Source: Ophiodon elongatus (taxonomy: Eukaryota; Chordata; Actinopteri; Perciformes; Hexagrammidae). From it: DNA of 64,000 bases. Under the pieces are notes generated by a model that was not told where the DNA came from, did no database searches, and saw only the letters and a program-made list of their open reading frames with translations. Made by a program: the position numbers and the translations under genes. The DNA is taken from the NCBI GenBank assembly GCA_016806645.1, contig JACSYO010001999.1, positions 2,508,501-2,572,500 on the forward strand, given 5' to 3'. Shown here one piece after another: positions 24,006 to 36,179 of this stretch (position 1 is its first letter; every line of letters starts with the position of its first letter).

Positions 24006-25544
24006 TATGTCAGGGTATATCTGATCTCTATAAATTAATTTCCCCAAGCCATGTAACAGAATAAATAACTGAGTGGTATTCTGACAGCATTTCAGCAACA
24101 ATAAAGCCAGTGATAACAAAAATACAGGAAAATTTAGAAATTGGTTGAATGAAGTGAAACTAGGCTTCCTTGTTGCTTTTATGCGACCATAGCTCAGTTC
24201 CCTTAGGCAGACCCTAAAGGCCCGGTAGGACTTCTTAAATTAGTTAATAGCCTCTCTGTGTAGGAGAACCTGTGTCTATCTGTTGTAATGGTTTTTCCAT
24301 CACACCTTTGATAGCCCCCTTTAACCCACGTACACTAAAGTTATGGTCACAGAATCGTTCCTCGAACTATTATCAAACAGCCATCAGCCATGAAATTGAA
24401 TCCCGCCATCACATGGATGTATCTAAAGGTTGTGCGGGGATGAAAAGAAACTCGGGTGTTGTTCCAGCCGGAATGAACACAACAAAACATTGATGCGCTG
24501 ACATCTTATCTTATCAAACCCTCGAATTATTAAACGAGGCGATAGTGGGCTGCAATAAGGATACATCAAAAACACTCAACCTCAAAGCGGGAACGCAGGA
24601 TAAAACTGCTATTTTCTCTTATCTAACTGAATTCCTCTTTTATTTAACATTTTCTCAACTCATTCGTACTCAGACTACTATCAGACATACATTGCAGTGG
24701 AATCATTGACTATTTCTCTGGTTTCCAACCTTTTTGTTATGATGGACAATCCCCTCTTTGATATATAGGGATTGAGAAGGTTGAGAGGTTTTTACTATTA
24801 AGATCAGAGGCCGGATGGATCCACGTGTTAGAGGTGCAATGTGCAAGATCTGGCCACATGCTACGTCCACACAAGCTACCCACGCATTTCTGAAGCTCAA
24901 GCACAGCTGAGCTTTCTGTTGCGGCCTAAAATAAAACCAAGCCAAGGATCAGTAAGTGACGCCACTGCCATTCACAGATGGACGTGAGAATGTGTAGCCG
25001 ACTACTTCTGTATGACGGTGACATTAAGTACCAATCCGTGGGCCGCTGCCTGTGACGTCTCTGCTGCAGAGAATAACACGGAGGGTTAAGACAGAGAACA
25101 TCATTTAATGTAAAGTAACTGGTGGCTTAGCTCACTGCATTTTCCAAGTAGCTTGCCCAACACTGCTAACAGCTTTATTCGAAGGATGGCTTTCGTGTGG
25201 CTCAAGTCCACCAGCAGCTAGGCTAATTTCTGCAGTGTAAAATGTCATAGGCTTGAGTTAATAATGTTGAGCAACAATGCCCCACCATCCTGTGTTGTCC
25301 CTTTTATACAAAAGGGACAAACAGCGAGGCGGAATAACAGTTAAACAGCCCCTGCCTTGAAAAGGCTGAAGAGGGGCGTTAGAGACACAACTGACAATTC
25401 TGGTGAAGTAATTTTAGCGGCGCATACAGAAATTGTCTTGCGTCATTTGCGTCATCTTAAAGACTCATCTGCTCTGCCTTAATAGAGACCACCAATTAAA
25501 CTAAATAAATGACATCTTGATCACCTCTTTGCTTTTCCATTGAG
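24006..25544. other. Unassigned sequence
   Basis: No gene-like signal or repeat boundary was seen. Confidence 0.4.
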
Positions 25545-25790
25545 TATTTCGATGGACGAAGTGCAAAACCTCCTATCTGAAAAATGCACTTTTTTGAGAA
25601 TACTAAAAAAAACTTGTTGTTTTCTTGCAGAATGCTATTTGTTAATGTTTTTGTTACCCAATACATAATACAAAATAATACAAAAATACAAAAAAGGAAA
25701 ATATACAAAGTGCAGATAGGAGGTTATTGCACTTTTCCTGGATAATTTTGCAGATAGGAGGTTTTGCGTTTTGGCCATCGATTTGTTTTC
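25545..25790. repeat. Inverted repeat cluster around AACCTCCTATCTG
   Basis: AACCTCCTATCTG occurs once on plus (25,567-25,579) and twice on minus (ending near 25,725 and 25,763). The outer pair extends to GCAAAACCTCCTATCTG with flanking ATCGATGG in both arms. Confidence 0.7.
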
Positions 25791-25837
25791 TTTCCATTCT
25801 TTCTGAAACAAAAACTTCTAAAAATAAAAACAAAAGC

Positions 25838-25863
25838 AGGTAAGGTAAGGTAAGGTAAGGTAA
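25838..25863 (+). repeat. (GTAAG)n microsatellite
   Basis: About five tandem GTAAG units. Confidence 0.85.
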
Positions 25864-25899
25864 TCCCTTTTTCTTGATAGTATTTTCAGGGTCTACTGA

Positions 25900-26430
25900 T
25901 TGACATTCAGTGCCATTGTTGCCAACCACATCTTTACAATGCTCCATTTGCTGTGTAGAACACATGCACCTGGGCTTTTTTTAGATCTACTTCAGTAATC
26001 TCCATTTCCTTTTTAGAGACCCAAATGCCCTTTCAATCACAACTCAGGTTAGCCATTGGATCTGTATGGTTTGGTTATCTATGTGCTGAGTGAGTATGTA
26101 GTCTTCAAGCAGGTATTAGCCACTTCCCATTACATCCCGAGGGTGGCCATATAATATGTAGTGGCTTCGTGCACAGACCCATCATCATCTCTGATGTACA
26201 CACTGTCTATGGAGTGCAGGTGCTGTGATGGGAATGTGCAATTCCAAATGACTCCAGGGAAGCCAGTTTGGTCGAGAAAGCAATTTGCCCATTTGGTAGG
26301 CTCATCTTCTCTTGACCATCATATATATTAATTTTGCAGTCTACACAGGACCTTGCAAATGTCCTCGAAAACATAAAGCATGGTTCCTTTTGAGATGTCA
26401 AACAAGTCTGCAACAACCCTGAAGCTCAAG
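25900..26430 (-). mobile_element. PIF/Harbinger transposase remnant
   Basis: On the minus strand, pieces resembling the HARBI1-type DDE transposase occur in order across frameshifts: an N-terminal part near 26,400-26,210, then YLLEDYILTQHI (about 26,110), and VVIERAFGSLKRKWRLLK (about 26,030-25,990). The last is the characteristic IERAFG-LK-RW/KWR signature near the C-terminus, followed by CVLH. Heavily broken. Confidence 0.65.
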
Positions 26431-27678
26431 GCCAGTGGGCAGCTTGAGCCACACACACAGCAGCGACCAGCAACGTTGACAGCAAGGTCAGTGTCGAGGT
26501 AGTGTTGGATGATATAGCGGTCTGAAGCCTCTCTTCCTCAATATAGCAGAAGAGTAACTACATGTAAGTGTAAACATGTAGAAAGCCCTTTTAGCAAGGT
26601 AAGAACCAACACTATTTTTACCACATCTGCTGTTGCGAAAGCTCACCTCATGTTCACACTGACATTAAAAGCCCAAAACGTGGCCTTTTCAGCATCGCCG
26701 TTCAAGTTTCAATCGATGTGTTGCTACATTTTGTCTGGGAAGAACGTCTTTCACGTTTCAGGGCTTTATTTGTTGTTTGGCTGCGAACAACAAAACTCTT
26801 TCCAAACCAAAAAGGAAAGTGGAGGATGAACACAGACAGTTTCAAGAAAGATGAACACTGAGGTATCTTTCGTAGAGTCTGATAAGAAAGGAAAAGGTCA
26901 CCGTTCTAATTATCTTAAGCGTTGGGAGTTAATCGCCAAAGCCATTCACCGTAGGCCAGTTTCGGAAAGATTGCTTGTTGAAAGTTGCTGAAATTCCATG
27001 TGCAGAAAAGAAGAACTTTTTTCAACAATATCGCTCTATCAGCAAACACGATGGCAGAGCGGATTAACAAGTTATCAAGTGACCTTTTAAGATCAAATTT
27101 ATGATCAGTGCTCCAAATTAAAGATGTCCCGGGGACAATAAAAATAGCATCTTGGACACAAAGATAGCGTCTTGGACAATCTTTGGGCTGAGTAAAGTGG
27201 CTGAGAAAGCTGTGTCGTACACGAGACAGAGAGGAGCCGTAAACACTCCTTGGACTCTTCATGAGAGTAGAAGAACAGCTGTCATCGCTGTGAATGTAAA
27301 TATCATTGTGGCCACATTTCAGTCATCATTATTAAACGCCGTGATCAGATATTAGATATATTCAAAGTGTGCGTATGTAAATTTCCATCGCTGTATACCA
27401 GAAACTAGTTTGTATTTTGGCACTGCGATTTGCATTGATGCATTTATTGGACAGTTAGAAATATAGAAGAAACAGTAACCAACTTCAACCAATGGAATAA
27501 TGTAAACTGACTGTGGCCAAAAACCCAGGGTGATTTCAACTTTTTCATGGTGGATGTGAGTGAGTATGGGACTTAATTTGTATAGTTTATAATAAATAAT
27601 TAATAATAAAACGAAGATTATTAAATTTAATGGGGGAAAAGAATCAATCTGGGACATTTAGTTGTTAAGTCCAGTCAC

Positions 27679-27710
27679 CAACTGTCCAGTGAAAGTACAC
27701 TGGACAGTTG
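27679..27710. repeat. Perfect 13-bp hairpin
   Basis: CAACTGTCCAGTG, a 6-nt loop, then CACTGGACAGTTG, within the hAT remnant. Confidence 0.92.
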
Positions 27711-28300
27711 TGGGACACTGAGGAATCTCTGCAACGCAATTGAGCGTGCTGGATTGCCAAGGAACTGACTGGAAGTCATTACCACTGAACTAAAAAAAAT
27801 AACGGACTGGTAGCGCTAATACAAATAAAGTTAGAGGAGGAAAATTCAGATCCAGCAGTTGTTCTGCACTTCATTTTACACCAACGGGCACTGTGCAGCA
27901 CATGCTTGATAAACGAACGTGTTTGTTGTCCTGAAATCCAGGAGTTTAGAGCACCACTAGATCTGGGCCTTTTTAGGATAAAGGAAGTCATTATATGGTA
28001 ATGTACTTTACTGAGATGCGCTGACTCAGCAGGGGAGATTTTCTGAGCTGAGAGCAGAAGTGAAAAGATTCATAGAAAACGTCAGAATGGATGTTTCTGA
28101 AATTGATGATCCAAAATGGGTCATGGACCTTGCATTTATTTATATTGGAAATAACACAGGAGCCGAACATCCTCGACCTGAAGTTCTGGGGCCCTGGTCT
28201 GTTTATCACAGCAGCTTATGAAGTGTGAATGCCTCAAAACTGACAGTGAAAGACATCTTTTTTTTTTTCAAAAAAAACCTCACAGCATGCAGATCTTCTG

Positions 28301-28768
28301 TTGGGGAGGGCAAAACGTTCATTGGTAATGAATATGCCTCTGCAGGAGTTTGATGAGCATTTTGCTGACTTCAAGGCATGCCATGACACCAGCTGTCCCC
28401 CTTCTCAGGTCATGCGGAAAGAGTCTCAGGTGTGTCTCAAATGGAACTTAATGACTGAATGTTGTTTTTTAGCTCACTGTAACACAGCAAGTGAGCCACA
28501 GGGTAAAGCAGACATAACTGGACGTTTTCTCAGAGAATTACCTCCATCCATCCCAGAGCTGTCCAAAGTCTTCAGTCAGGAATTGGGCCATTTCGGAAGC
28601 ACATGTCTGTGTGAGAAACTTTTCTCAACTATGAACTTTAATAAATGCAAGTACAGGTCCAGGCTGAGTGATGGCCATCTTGAAGGTGTACTCATGTTTT
28701 CAACCATCAAAGAAAATGTGGCTCAGCTGCGTGAGCGGCAGTGTTGCCAGGTGTCTGGCAAGAAATAG
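28301..28768 (+). pseudogene. hAT C-terminal dimerisation domain fragment
   Basis: The longest surviving frame of the element above. It opens near a GTG rather than an ATG, runs into the Leu/Phe-rich hATC motif, and ends CQVSGKK. It is probably not expressed as a protein on its own. Confidence 0.7.
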
Positions 28769-28927
28769 AGTACAGTACCAAATGTATTCAGTGATTGCAT
28801 TTGTTAGTTCTGTGGTTTCTTCAAGTTTACTTAAGAAAATGTTTACAAACCGGTGAAAACTAGCAAGTTGCTTTGGAGCCACTGTGCTTATAGAACTATG
28901 GTTACAATACATAACCTTTGTTCAAAT

Positions 28928-29129
28928 ACAGGTTCCGCCCTCTACTGGACTCTATGGGTACAGTGGGTGGGTCCAATCAAAAGCACGCCCTGCCATGACA
29001 TAACATTGACACACCCATTCTGATCCTGACCGGCTAAAGGTTAGTCGCCGCTAGCTGGGTGAATGCATGCTCATGATTGGAGGAGAGTATTACCCAAAGA
29101 GTCCACTAGAGGGCGGAGCCTGTGTGAGG
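28928..29129. mobile_element. MITE, about 200 bp, with 32-bp inverted ends
   Basis: Left end CAGGTTCCGCCCTCTACTGG followed by ACTCTATGGGTA. The right end, reversed, is CAGGCTCCGCCCTCTAGTGG followed by ACTCTTTGGGTA, so three mismatches in 32. The next stretch (TCCAATCAAAAGCACGC versus TCCAATCATGAGCATGC) is also mirrored, making the whole unit fold back. Confidence 0.8.
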
Positions 29130-29488
29130 TAGAACTTCAGCTACACATTTATAAGAGCTGTCGTGACATTTCCTCTGACATGTAAAACAGTAAAAGTTTG
29201 TTCCATTTACACTGGAAAGTCCCATTTTTCTGTCTAGTCGAGTTTTTCAGGAAATTCATGCATTAACAATATACAAGACGCAAACTCTCTAATCATTTAA
29301 GTAAATAACAAAATATGGCCACAGTGACAATCAAATCACACACAAGGTTACGAGGTTCAATAAATATCTTGTACGCAAGGGTTGTGGAATGAGATGCAGT
29401 TTGTATTCCCCTTTTGCTACAAAAAAAAAAAAAACACAGAAAAACAACTAGGTTGTATGGTGGAGGATGAATGTTGGAGTCTCACAGC

Positions 29489-30360
29489 CTAAAGAAAGAA
29501 GCTTCGAGTAGAGGATGCCTGGCAGCCAATCCGAACTGCCTGGGGTCTGTTTTTGAGGCATTCTAATAACCAGTGGCAGAGGGCTGAAATCAACAAATGA
29601 CATTCTGATGTAGGAGTTGTTATTTTCAAGATGTGTGGGGACTGAGTGGAGCGCAGTGGAGACGGCATCCTACGTGGAACTGTCGGATCTGTATGCAAAC
29701 TTGTGAGGGTCCAGGTTGGCTGGTATGTTGTTCATCAGAATGGGGGTGAGTGCCACAGGGCGGTAGTCATTTAGACTGGACACTGCATACGTTTTAGGTA
29801 GTGGGGCGATGGTTGCTGTCTTGAAGCAGGTGGGATGACTCTCCTGTGACAGAACAAGAACCAACCAGCTAACCGATGTCATCGCTGACATTTTCAACAA
29901 ATCACTGAGTACACTACAGCTTTACTCGTATTCATTCTCAGCAGGGTTTTTCTCACATCTGCTGTGGATACTGAACGGTCCTTTGGAGGCGGGGCAGACT
30001 TGCCAGTTGACTCTGTGTTGAGGAGCATCAAAGGTGTTCAGCTCATCTGGCAACGTGGCCTGACACGTGATGGGGGCGCCCCTTCTTTTGTAGCCTCTGA
30101 CATTCTGGATCACCTGCCACATATATTTAGTGTTGAGGTCTCTCTCCTGACATCTCCACTTTGCCTCTTTGTTGCTGGCTTTCAGTCTTGCTGAGGCGAT
30201 GCTGTATTTCACCTCGTCACCTGACCTAAAGGCAGCTTCTTTTGACTCTGGATGGAGCCGTCACCTCTCCATTCATCCTGGCTTTTAGTTTGGGGGATGA
30301 TTTCATTGTCTTTGGGATCAGCACCTCATCAACACATTTGCCACTGTTGATGTATGTTCC
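29489..30360 (-). mobile_element. CR1/L2-superfamily LINE remnant (RT part)
   Basis: Minus-strand pieces: KCVDEVLIPKTMKSSPKLKA (about 30,330), the linker LPDELNTFDAPQHRVNW (about 30,035), APLPKTYAVSSLNDYRPVAL and LDPHKFAYRSDSST (29,810-29,670), CHWLLECLKNRPQAVRIG (about 29,560). Same superfamily as the LINE at 11,981-13,990, with frameshifts and internal deletions. Confidence 0.8.
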
Positions 30361-30696
30361 TCAAGATTGATGTTGTTCTCCTAGGTGGCAGTATCCCTGA
30401 ACATGTGCCAGTATGTACATTCAAAACAGTCTGTTTTGTTGAGCAATTGTAGTCTCATCTATCCACACTTATTGTGGTTTGATAAAACATGATATTTGGG
30501 GTGTCATTTTGTTAATGCTTCACAAAGATTCACTTTTTTCCCCTCAAATGACCTGCAGATTATCTTCTCCCAGGCTTCAGTTCACCCAAATGACTACTAA
30601 ATTGATAATTTTATCAATCATCTTTAGTGGCATCTATCCATCCGGATGGAGTTGAACTGATAAGCCACATAATTAACTGTCTAGAATTTCCATGGG

Positions 30697-30698
30697 TA

Positions 30699-30741
<43 letters not shown>

Positions 30742-30743
30742 AA

Positions 30744-30774
<31 letters not shown>

Positions 30775-30790
30775 TCTATAGATAGATATA
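30697..30790. repeat. Self-complementary (ATCT)n/(AGAT)n microsatellite
   Basis: About ten TATC units (30,700-30,742), a short TAAA centre, then about seven GATA units (to 30,772) and a partial second reversal (ATCTATAGATAGATAT). The two halves are reverse complements. Confidence 0.9.
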
Positions 30791-30799
30791 TGGTATGAA

Positions 30800-32490
30800 A
30801 CTGTCCACAGTAAAGTCTGTAGAACTTTGCATCTCCATTGCCAAAAAGAACAGACAAACAATAGTCAGCTGTAATTTAAAGTTATCAGTCTGGTGCTCAT
30901 GGCTCGTCCCAAACACTGCATAATAATTCTAAGCAGGTTTTTAGGACATGATGTGTTCACAGTGGGAAAGTGACAAAATGAAGTATACTCAAACCAGATA
31001 TCATGCATACTAAATGACTGTTTGACTTGAGTGGGCTATTGATGTATGTCTTTCTCCCACAGTGTAATATTCAAAGGAAATGGAGGAGCTCTGACAGCGG
31101 GGAAAACATATAAAAATAAATTGGTGGGTGGCAAAACAGCTCCAGAAAGATTATGGGAAACAAAATTAGGTAATCAATCTTAAGAAAAGACTATTGGCTT
31201 TCTGTTTGGGAAGTAACTTGCCGTGACTTTCCAAAATCGCAATTTGATTAGATACAATGGCGGTCACAAGGCCAGCCCCCTTCAGCCCCTGTAACAGTGA
31301 CAAACATTTTTGTGATCATTCACAGGCAGTGATAAACATAATGTTTGTTTACACTGAATGAGTATTGTTGAATGAATATATATGCATCGTTACTCTTTTG
31401 GAGAACCAAACCTATGGGGGTGGTGGTGTTGGTGGTATGTAACCATTGGGTCATGGCCAGGTCGTGTCTCCTGTTTTCCCGTCTCTGGGTACATCCCAAG
31501 TCTCTTATTTTTTATTTCCTCGATCCTCGCTTGAACCGAAAATTGTTCTCTGCCGGCATATTGACGGCCTTCAGAAAACTCCTATTTCTGCTCTGAAGAG
31601 CGAGGAGGGATCTCTGAGGAGCCACGAGCAAGGATGCACGAGAGCAGGCTTACAGGAAGTTTTTTGACGCTCGACACGCCCCCTTATTGTTCATCAGTTA
31701 TTTGATTGGACGCTGCAGCTGATCGGACTGATCTGATTGTTCTCAACGTCAGTGGAGTTTCATACCAGTGAAGACGGATCACAGATTAAACTCAAGTTTT
31801 ATATTTAAATTTCTTTTCTGATTCACCATCTGTTTAAAATATATGTTCATTGCAGGTCTGAACAACAAAAGGACCGCAAACCACTTTCTTCATTTATAAA
31901 AAGAATGGACTTTTCTTGATCTGTTATTTCTCTCAATAACTTTTGTTATGTATCCAATTAAAATCAGAGATAGCAAGAGAGACAAAACACTTTTTACATA
32001 ATTTATCATCATTTCCATTCAGTCACGTAAGGCTGATCATTTAATAATAAGAAGTTTAACCTGAAACATTGATCCTAATAAATTAATTCCAGTGTTCAAG
32101 AGAAGGTTATTTAATAATGATGTCACAATCAGACAAACAAGTCAATCCTGCGCTTATAAACAGGACACAGAATACAGTATAACTACTCAATGGAGTTTGT
32201 TAAAAAATACTGGCTACAGAGAGAAACCATCTCGACTCTGACAGTGATGATAACCGTGTCTTTATTAGTGTTAGTACAATGATCAAAAGTCTCTCCAGCT
32301 GTTAAAGCCGACTGACAGCTGATCCAGCTGTGATCAGCAGCAGCCATCATCACAAACAGCCATCGCTTCACGTGACGCTTCAGAGGAAAGGACGTCTCAT
32401 TTCTCTTAAAACATATTTCTCCGTTTCGTCTGTCCTCGCATGGTTTCCTTGCAAGTGAAGGAAAGGGGGATTTAATTAAGAGACTTTGGA
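30800..32490. other. Unassigned sequence
   Basis: No gene-like signal; short frames only. Confidence 0.4.
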
Positions 32491-32765
32491 TAAATGGTCT
32501 TGTACAGCACTTTTCTAGTCTTCCAACCACTCAAAGCACTTAAACACTACTGTACATGACATCATTCACACACTGATGGGAGGGGCTAAGGTGCCACCTA
32601 CCCATCAGGAGTAGCTAACATTCACACACCGTAGGCACAGCTACGGGAGCAATTTGGGTTTAAGTGTCTTGCCCAAGGACACATGGGCTAGTGGAGCCGG
32701 GGATCGAAACGCCGATCCTCTGATTAAAGGACGACCCTGCTCACCACTAAGCCACAGTGTCTCCT
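32491..32765 (-). repeat. tRNA-derived SINE (family A), copy 2
   Basis: Reverse complement of the copy at 8,371: head at 32,765, TTGGGCAAGACACTTAAA body and a GGTTGGAAGACTAGAAAAGT tail. Its head abuts the LTR-like sequence starting near 32,766. Confidence 0.85.
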
Positions 32766-33243
32766 ATCAGATCTCCTCCTGGCTCCCTCCTCATTTCTAC
32801 TCAATCACCTCACCTGTCCAGTCCACCCAGCTGCCTTCCATCTACTCATCTACTCAACAGTATATCGACCCCGGTTTTCCATCCTCTTATCGCCAGACCG
32901 TTGTTGCAGCCCTCAGTGGCAGCTAGTTGTTGTCGGCCGCTCAGCAGTTTGTATTTCTGTATTCATTCCTACTATTATCCTGCAATTACCTTGTCTTCCT
33001 GTGCCCACGGTGGATCATCCCCTCCAGCTCCCCAGCCTGTCTGCCTCACCATCACCCTCCGCTCCCCGCTACGCTCTCGCCTCTGCCATTCTGTTCTCCG
33101 TCTAGTTACTCACCCTCGCCCTCTTACCCTCGGGCTCTGCTCTGCCCAATATCACCACCCAATGTCCCCTGTAAATAAACCTTTTTCACTTTATTTTCCC
33201 TTGTCTGTGTCTGCGTTTAGGTCTTCAACCTCAACCCGTGACA
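32766..33243 (+). mobile_element. LTR-like fragment, gypsy style
   Basis: A C/T-rich body with ATCGCCAGACCGTTGTTGC resembles the gypsy LTR at 17,661-18,090 (CGCCAGATCGTTTCGTCG). It has AATAAA at 33,174-33,179, then a T-rich/TGTCTG stretch, and ends in CAACCCGTGACA. The left end runs into a SINE. No internal retrotransposon sequence was seen, so it is solo or truncated. The 176-codon frame across it is not a gene. Confidence 0.55.
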
Positions 33244-36179
33244 CATTGGGTTGTGTCACCCCCCCCCCCCTTTTTGAAATGGTCTAGAGCCCCACTAATA
33301 AGACATCTGATGTTACGTGTTATATTACTTCCTGTTTCTAGAACATGAAGTGTATATATGTTAGTATACCATGACCAATGACCATGTTTTAAGTTGTGGG
33401 GGAAGGGGACGGCACGTAATTGCAGCAGATGTTAAAATGATTGTATTTCCATGTATTTGTTAGGTGCCTGGTGTCACCTTTTCTCTACCTCTTGGTAGAT
33501 TAAATATTGATCGCATCCATTATTCTCTCTGCTAGTGCCTCTGTGCTGCATGAGATATATAACAAATAAAATAACAGAGAATACGGGACTATTTATTGCA
33601 TGAACGGTTGAGTGTTTATTTGATACAAGAGTCTGTTCTCCTCAGTGTGCTCCCCAGTGATCCAAGCAGCAGTGGGGGGCAAAGTATAACCATGCAGTAT
33701 AGTGAGTAAGAGTGAAAACTTACCACCCGATTGTCTTTATTGAACATGAAAATACATCGGCCTCAAAGTTGTTAATGAATCCATTTTGATGTATTATTGC
33801 CAATTGTGAATTTTTCAATGCAGGAGTTACATTATGCGATGTTTGAAATGGATGCTAATTAGCACATTCTCCTTCTAGTGACTCGTCAGAGGATGAATAA
33901 CCATGGAAATGTATTTTGAAATAAGGTGTAAAACTGCGGAATCATAAAAGCTATATACCTCATCAGGAGATGATATAAAAGCGTGCTTTTAAAAATAAAT
34001 CAAAATGGACTATTTCAGAAAGCCATTCTCCAGTCTTCATACAGTTAGAATCCCATTTATGCATTTTCCTTAGAATCATCTTACTGTTTTGCTTCAAATA
34101 ACAAAAAGCTCTTTCCAATACGGGTTGAGTAGTTCTCTATAATTCATTCTCGGAACATTTGTTTTGTTTTTTGTATCACGTATACTTTTTAACTTCATCT
34201 TGTTGTAGGCAAATTGAGTAGGTCCATAATTCAAGAATACAAAATCTAATTATAAATTAAGTATTCCCTCTGCTTCTATGCTGCCACTTCAAATTCCTGA
34301 CATTTGAATGGTAAATGGACTTTTACTTGAATAGAGCTTTTCTAGTCTTCCGACCACTCAAAGCGTTTTAACAACTACAATAGAAAAATTACGTCTTTGG
34401 CTTCACCTCATAGCATAAAAATCCATCCAGGACAAAACATCAACAAACAACATTGGCAAGAAATACTTGATGTACACATATGTGGTGGCTCTTACTTGTC
34501 TACAGCGCCTCCTTGAGGGTGGAAGCTCAAAAGGCAGAGGAGGCGGGGGAAGGATCTGGAAAGCTTTACTCTTTATGTGTAATTCATATTTCTCTCTTGG
34601 TTGCATCTGGAGCTTCCCCATACATACTTGCAGGAGCTATATTTGCTATTTTCCGCGATTTCAGTTTATTCCTGAAATCTTGTTTTGACACCACATGACA
34701 ACACTGAAGAATAAAATACTTTCCACCAGATTCCGAAACACCAGAGTTTGTTAATCATTTACCTTCCTAAATAGAAACAATCTTGGAAATGTGAAGTTAA
34801 GGAGCCGTCAATCATCTTGTCAAGACATTTAAAATACTGGAAATGGAATGGTCAAAAGCTGCAGTTTGTCAGGAGTCTAGTGTGTTGATAGCAAACAACA
34901 AAGGTAATAAAAGTGGTACCTCGTAGTGCGTCTGTGTTTAGAGTACTTATCTCTGACAGCCCACCTTTTAGATTAGTTTGTATGCAAAGCAGATGTTAAA
35001 TGCTTAAACTCTCTCCATGTATTTGCAAAGAAAAGATAGAAGTGTTTTTGGTCTTAAAATCGTTTAACTGATTGGCTCTGGACTTTAATTAATAGTTATT
35101 AATATATAATTAATTAGTTATGCTTTGACACCAAAAAACATCTCAGAGTCGATGAAGTGGACCCGATTTAGAGAAAGTAATGATTTAGTGACCTCTTCTG
35201 GTTGAAGGTTTGTATTACACTCAATGACTTTGAAGAATGAGGTGATCTTTGATCTACAGCACGTTTTCTCCAACCCATCCGTTTGGATGGAGGATCCCAC
35301 AGGCAGAGAGATGCACAGACACCGTTTGTTACTCATCGTTTCTGTTTCACATTAACATTTGTATATCCGTTCACGCGCAGTCATTTATACTCGTTGACAC
35401 ATTTTTCACCACACAGAGTACCTCCGTGATATTTCCTCTAGAGAGCAGCATCGAGAGGAAAAAGAAGACGTTCTGGCATGAGTGTGACGTCAGTAACTGC
35501 ATAGTAAATGCACCAAACACAGGGCCTTTTTATATTTAATGAATCAGGTTTGCATTACTGTGTCAGGCGTACATTCATGCACACATGGGTTTGGAAGACA
35601 CCAGAAAATGAAACCAGCCATGCAGGATCCGGATGGGACAGGACAGGAGATCTGGCCTGTCCGTGCACCAGCGTGGGAACTCCACTTTGACCACTTTGCA
35701 ATGACGGATCCCGCTCCTGCCGCCTGTGGTCTGCATAACCTGTGTACAAACCACCCAGACCACACGTCACCAATGATAAAGGCCAGCTCGGACATCTTCA
35801 TGTCACTTCCACGCAGCGGCTGCAGACCCAAACAGCAGCCTGCTTGTATTCCTAGACTATCCTTTGGGAAGAGAAAACCCGAGCCACTGATGAGGTCTGC
35901 GGCCATCAGCTGTTTCTTTTTGTTGTTATTGTTGTTTAGTTGGGTTTTTTGTACAGAAAAAGGACACTTTCAACAATCTGCATGGGAAGTTATGTGTATG
36001 ACAGCGTCCAACTTTGTATAAATGTTCAGTAAAGACTGATTAAATGATTTTGATCACCTGCACAGGGGTCCAACTTCTTCTTTTGGGTGAGACAAACATA
36101 ACAATAGTGAAGTCCTGCATTGTCACACAAAAACAGTTCGAAACAACAATTTCCGTCATATGTTTATAATATTGCGGAA
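33244..36179. other. Unassigned sequence upstream of snph
   Basis: A C run at 33,258-33,271 and one SINE fragment. Frames of up to 160 codons on both strands at 35,539-36,021 overlap each other and show no family. Distal snph regulatory DNA could lie here, but none can be pointed to. Confidence 0.4.
34309..34380 (-). repeat. SINE family A, 3' tail fragment (copy 3)
   Basis: Only the tail is present (TTTTCTAGTCTTCCGACCAC on the plus strand), matching the other two copies in reverse orientation. Confidence 0.75.

Larger units (their letters stand above)
26790..28770 (+). mobile_element. hAT transposase remnant (GTF2IRD2/ZBED-like group), fragmented
   Basis: Plus-strand pieces in the order expected of a hAT transposase: KRKVEDEHRQFQER (26,808-26,850), IALSANTMAERINKLSSDL (about 27,030-27,085), NGLVALIQIKLEEENSDPAV then LHFILHQRALCS (about 27,800-27,900), DDPKWVMDLAF (about 28,105), and a 155-codon C-terminal frame (28,301-28,768) containing the dimerisation signature FGSTCLCEKLFSTMNFNKCK and YRSRLSDGHLEGVL. 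Stops and frameshifts rule out a functional product. The ends were not clearly located. Confidence 0.78.

Noticed and set aside
32757..33287. 176-codon plus-strand frame
   Set aside because: It lies in an LTR-like, C/T-rich sequence with a polyadenylation signal; composition alone keeps it open.
35539..36021. 160-codon plus and 120-codon minus frames upstream of snph
   Set aside because: They overlap each other, have no recognisable family and include a homopolymeric Phe/Leu end.
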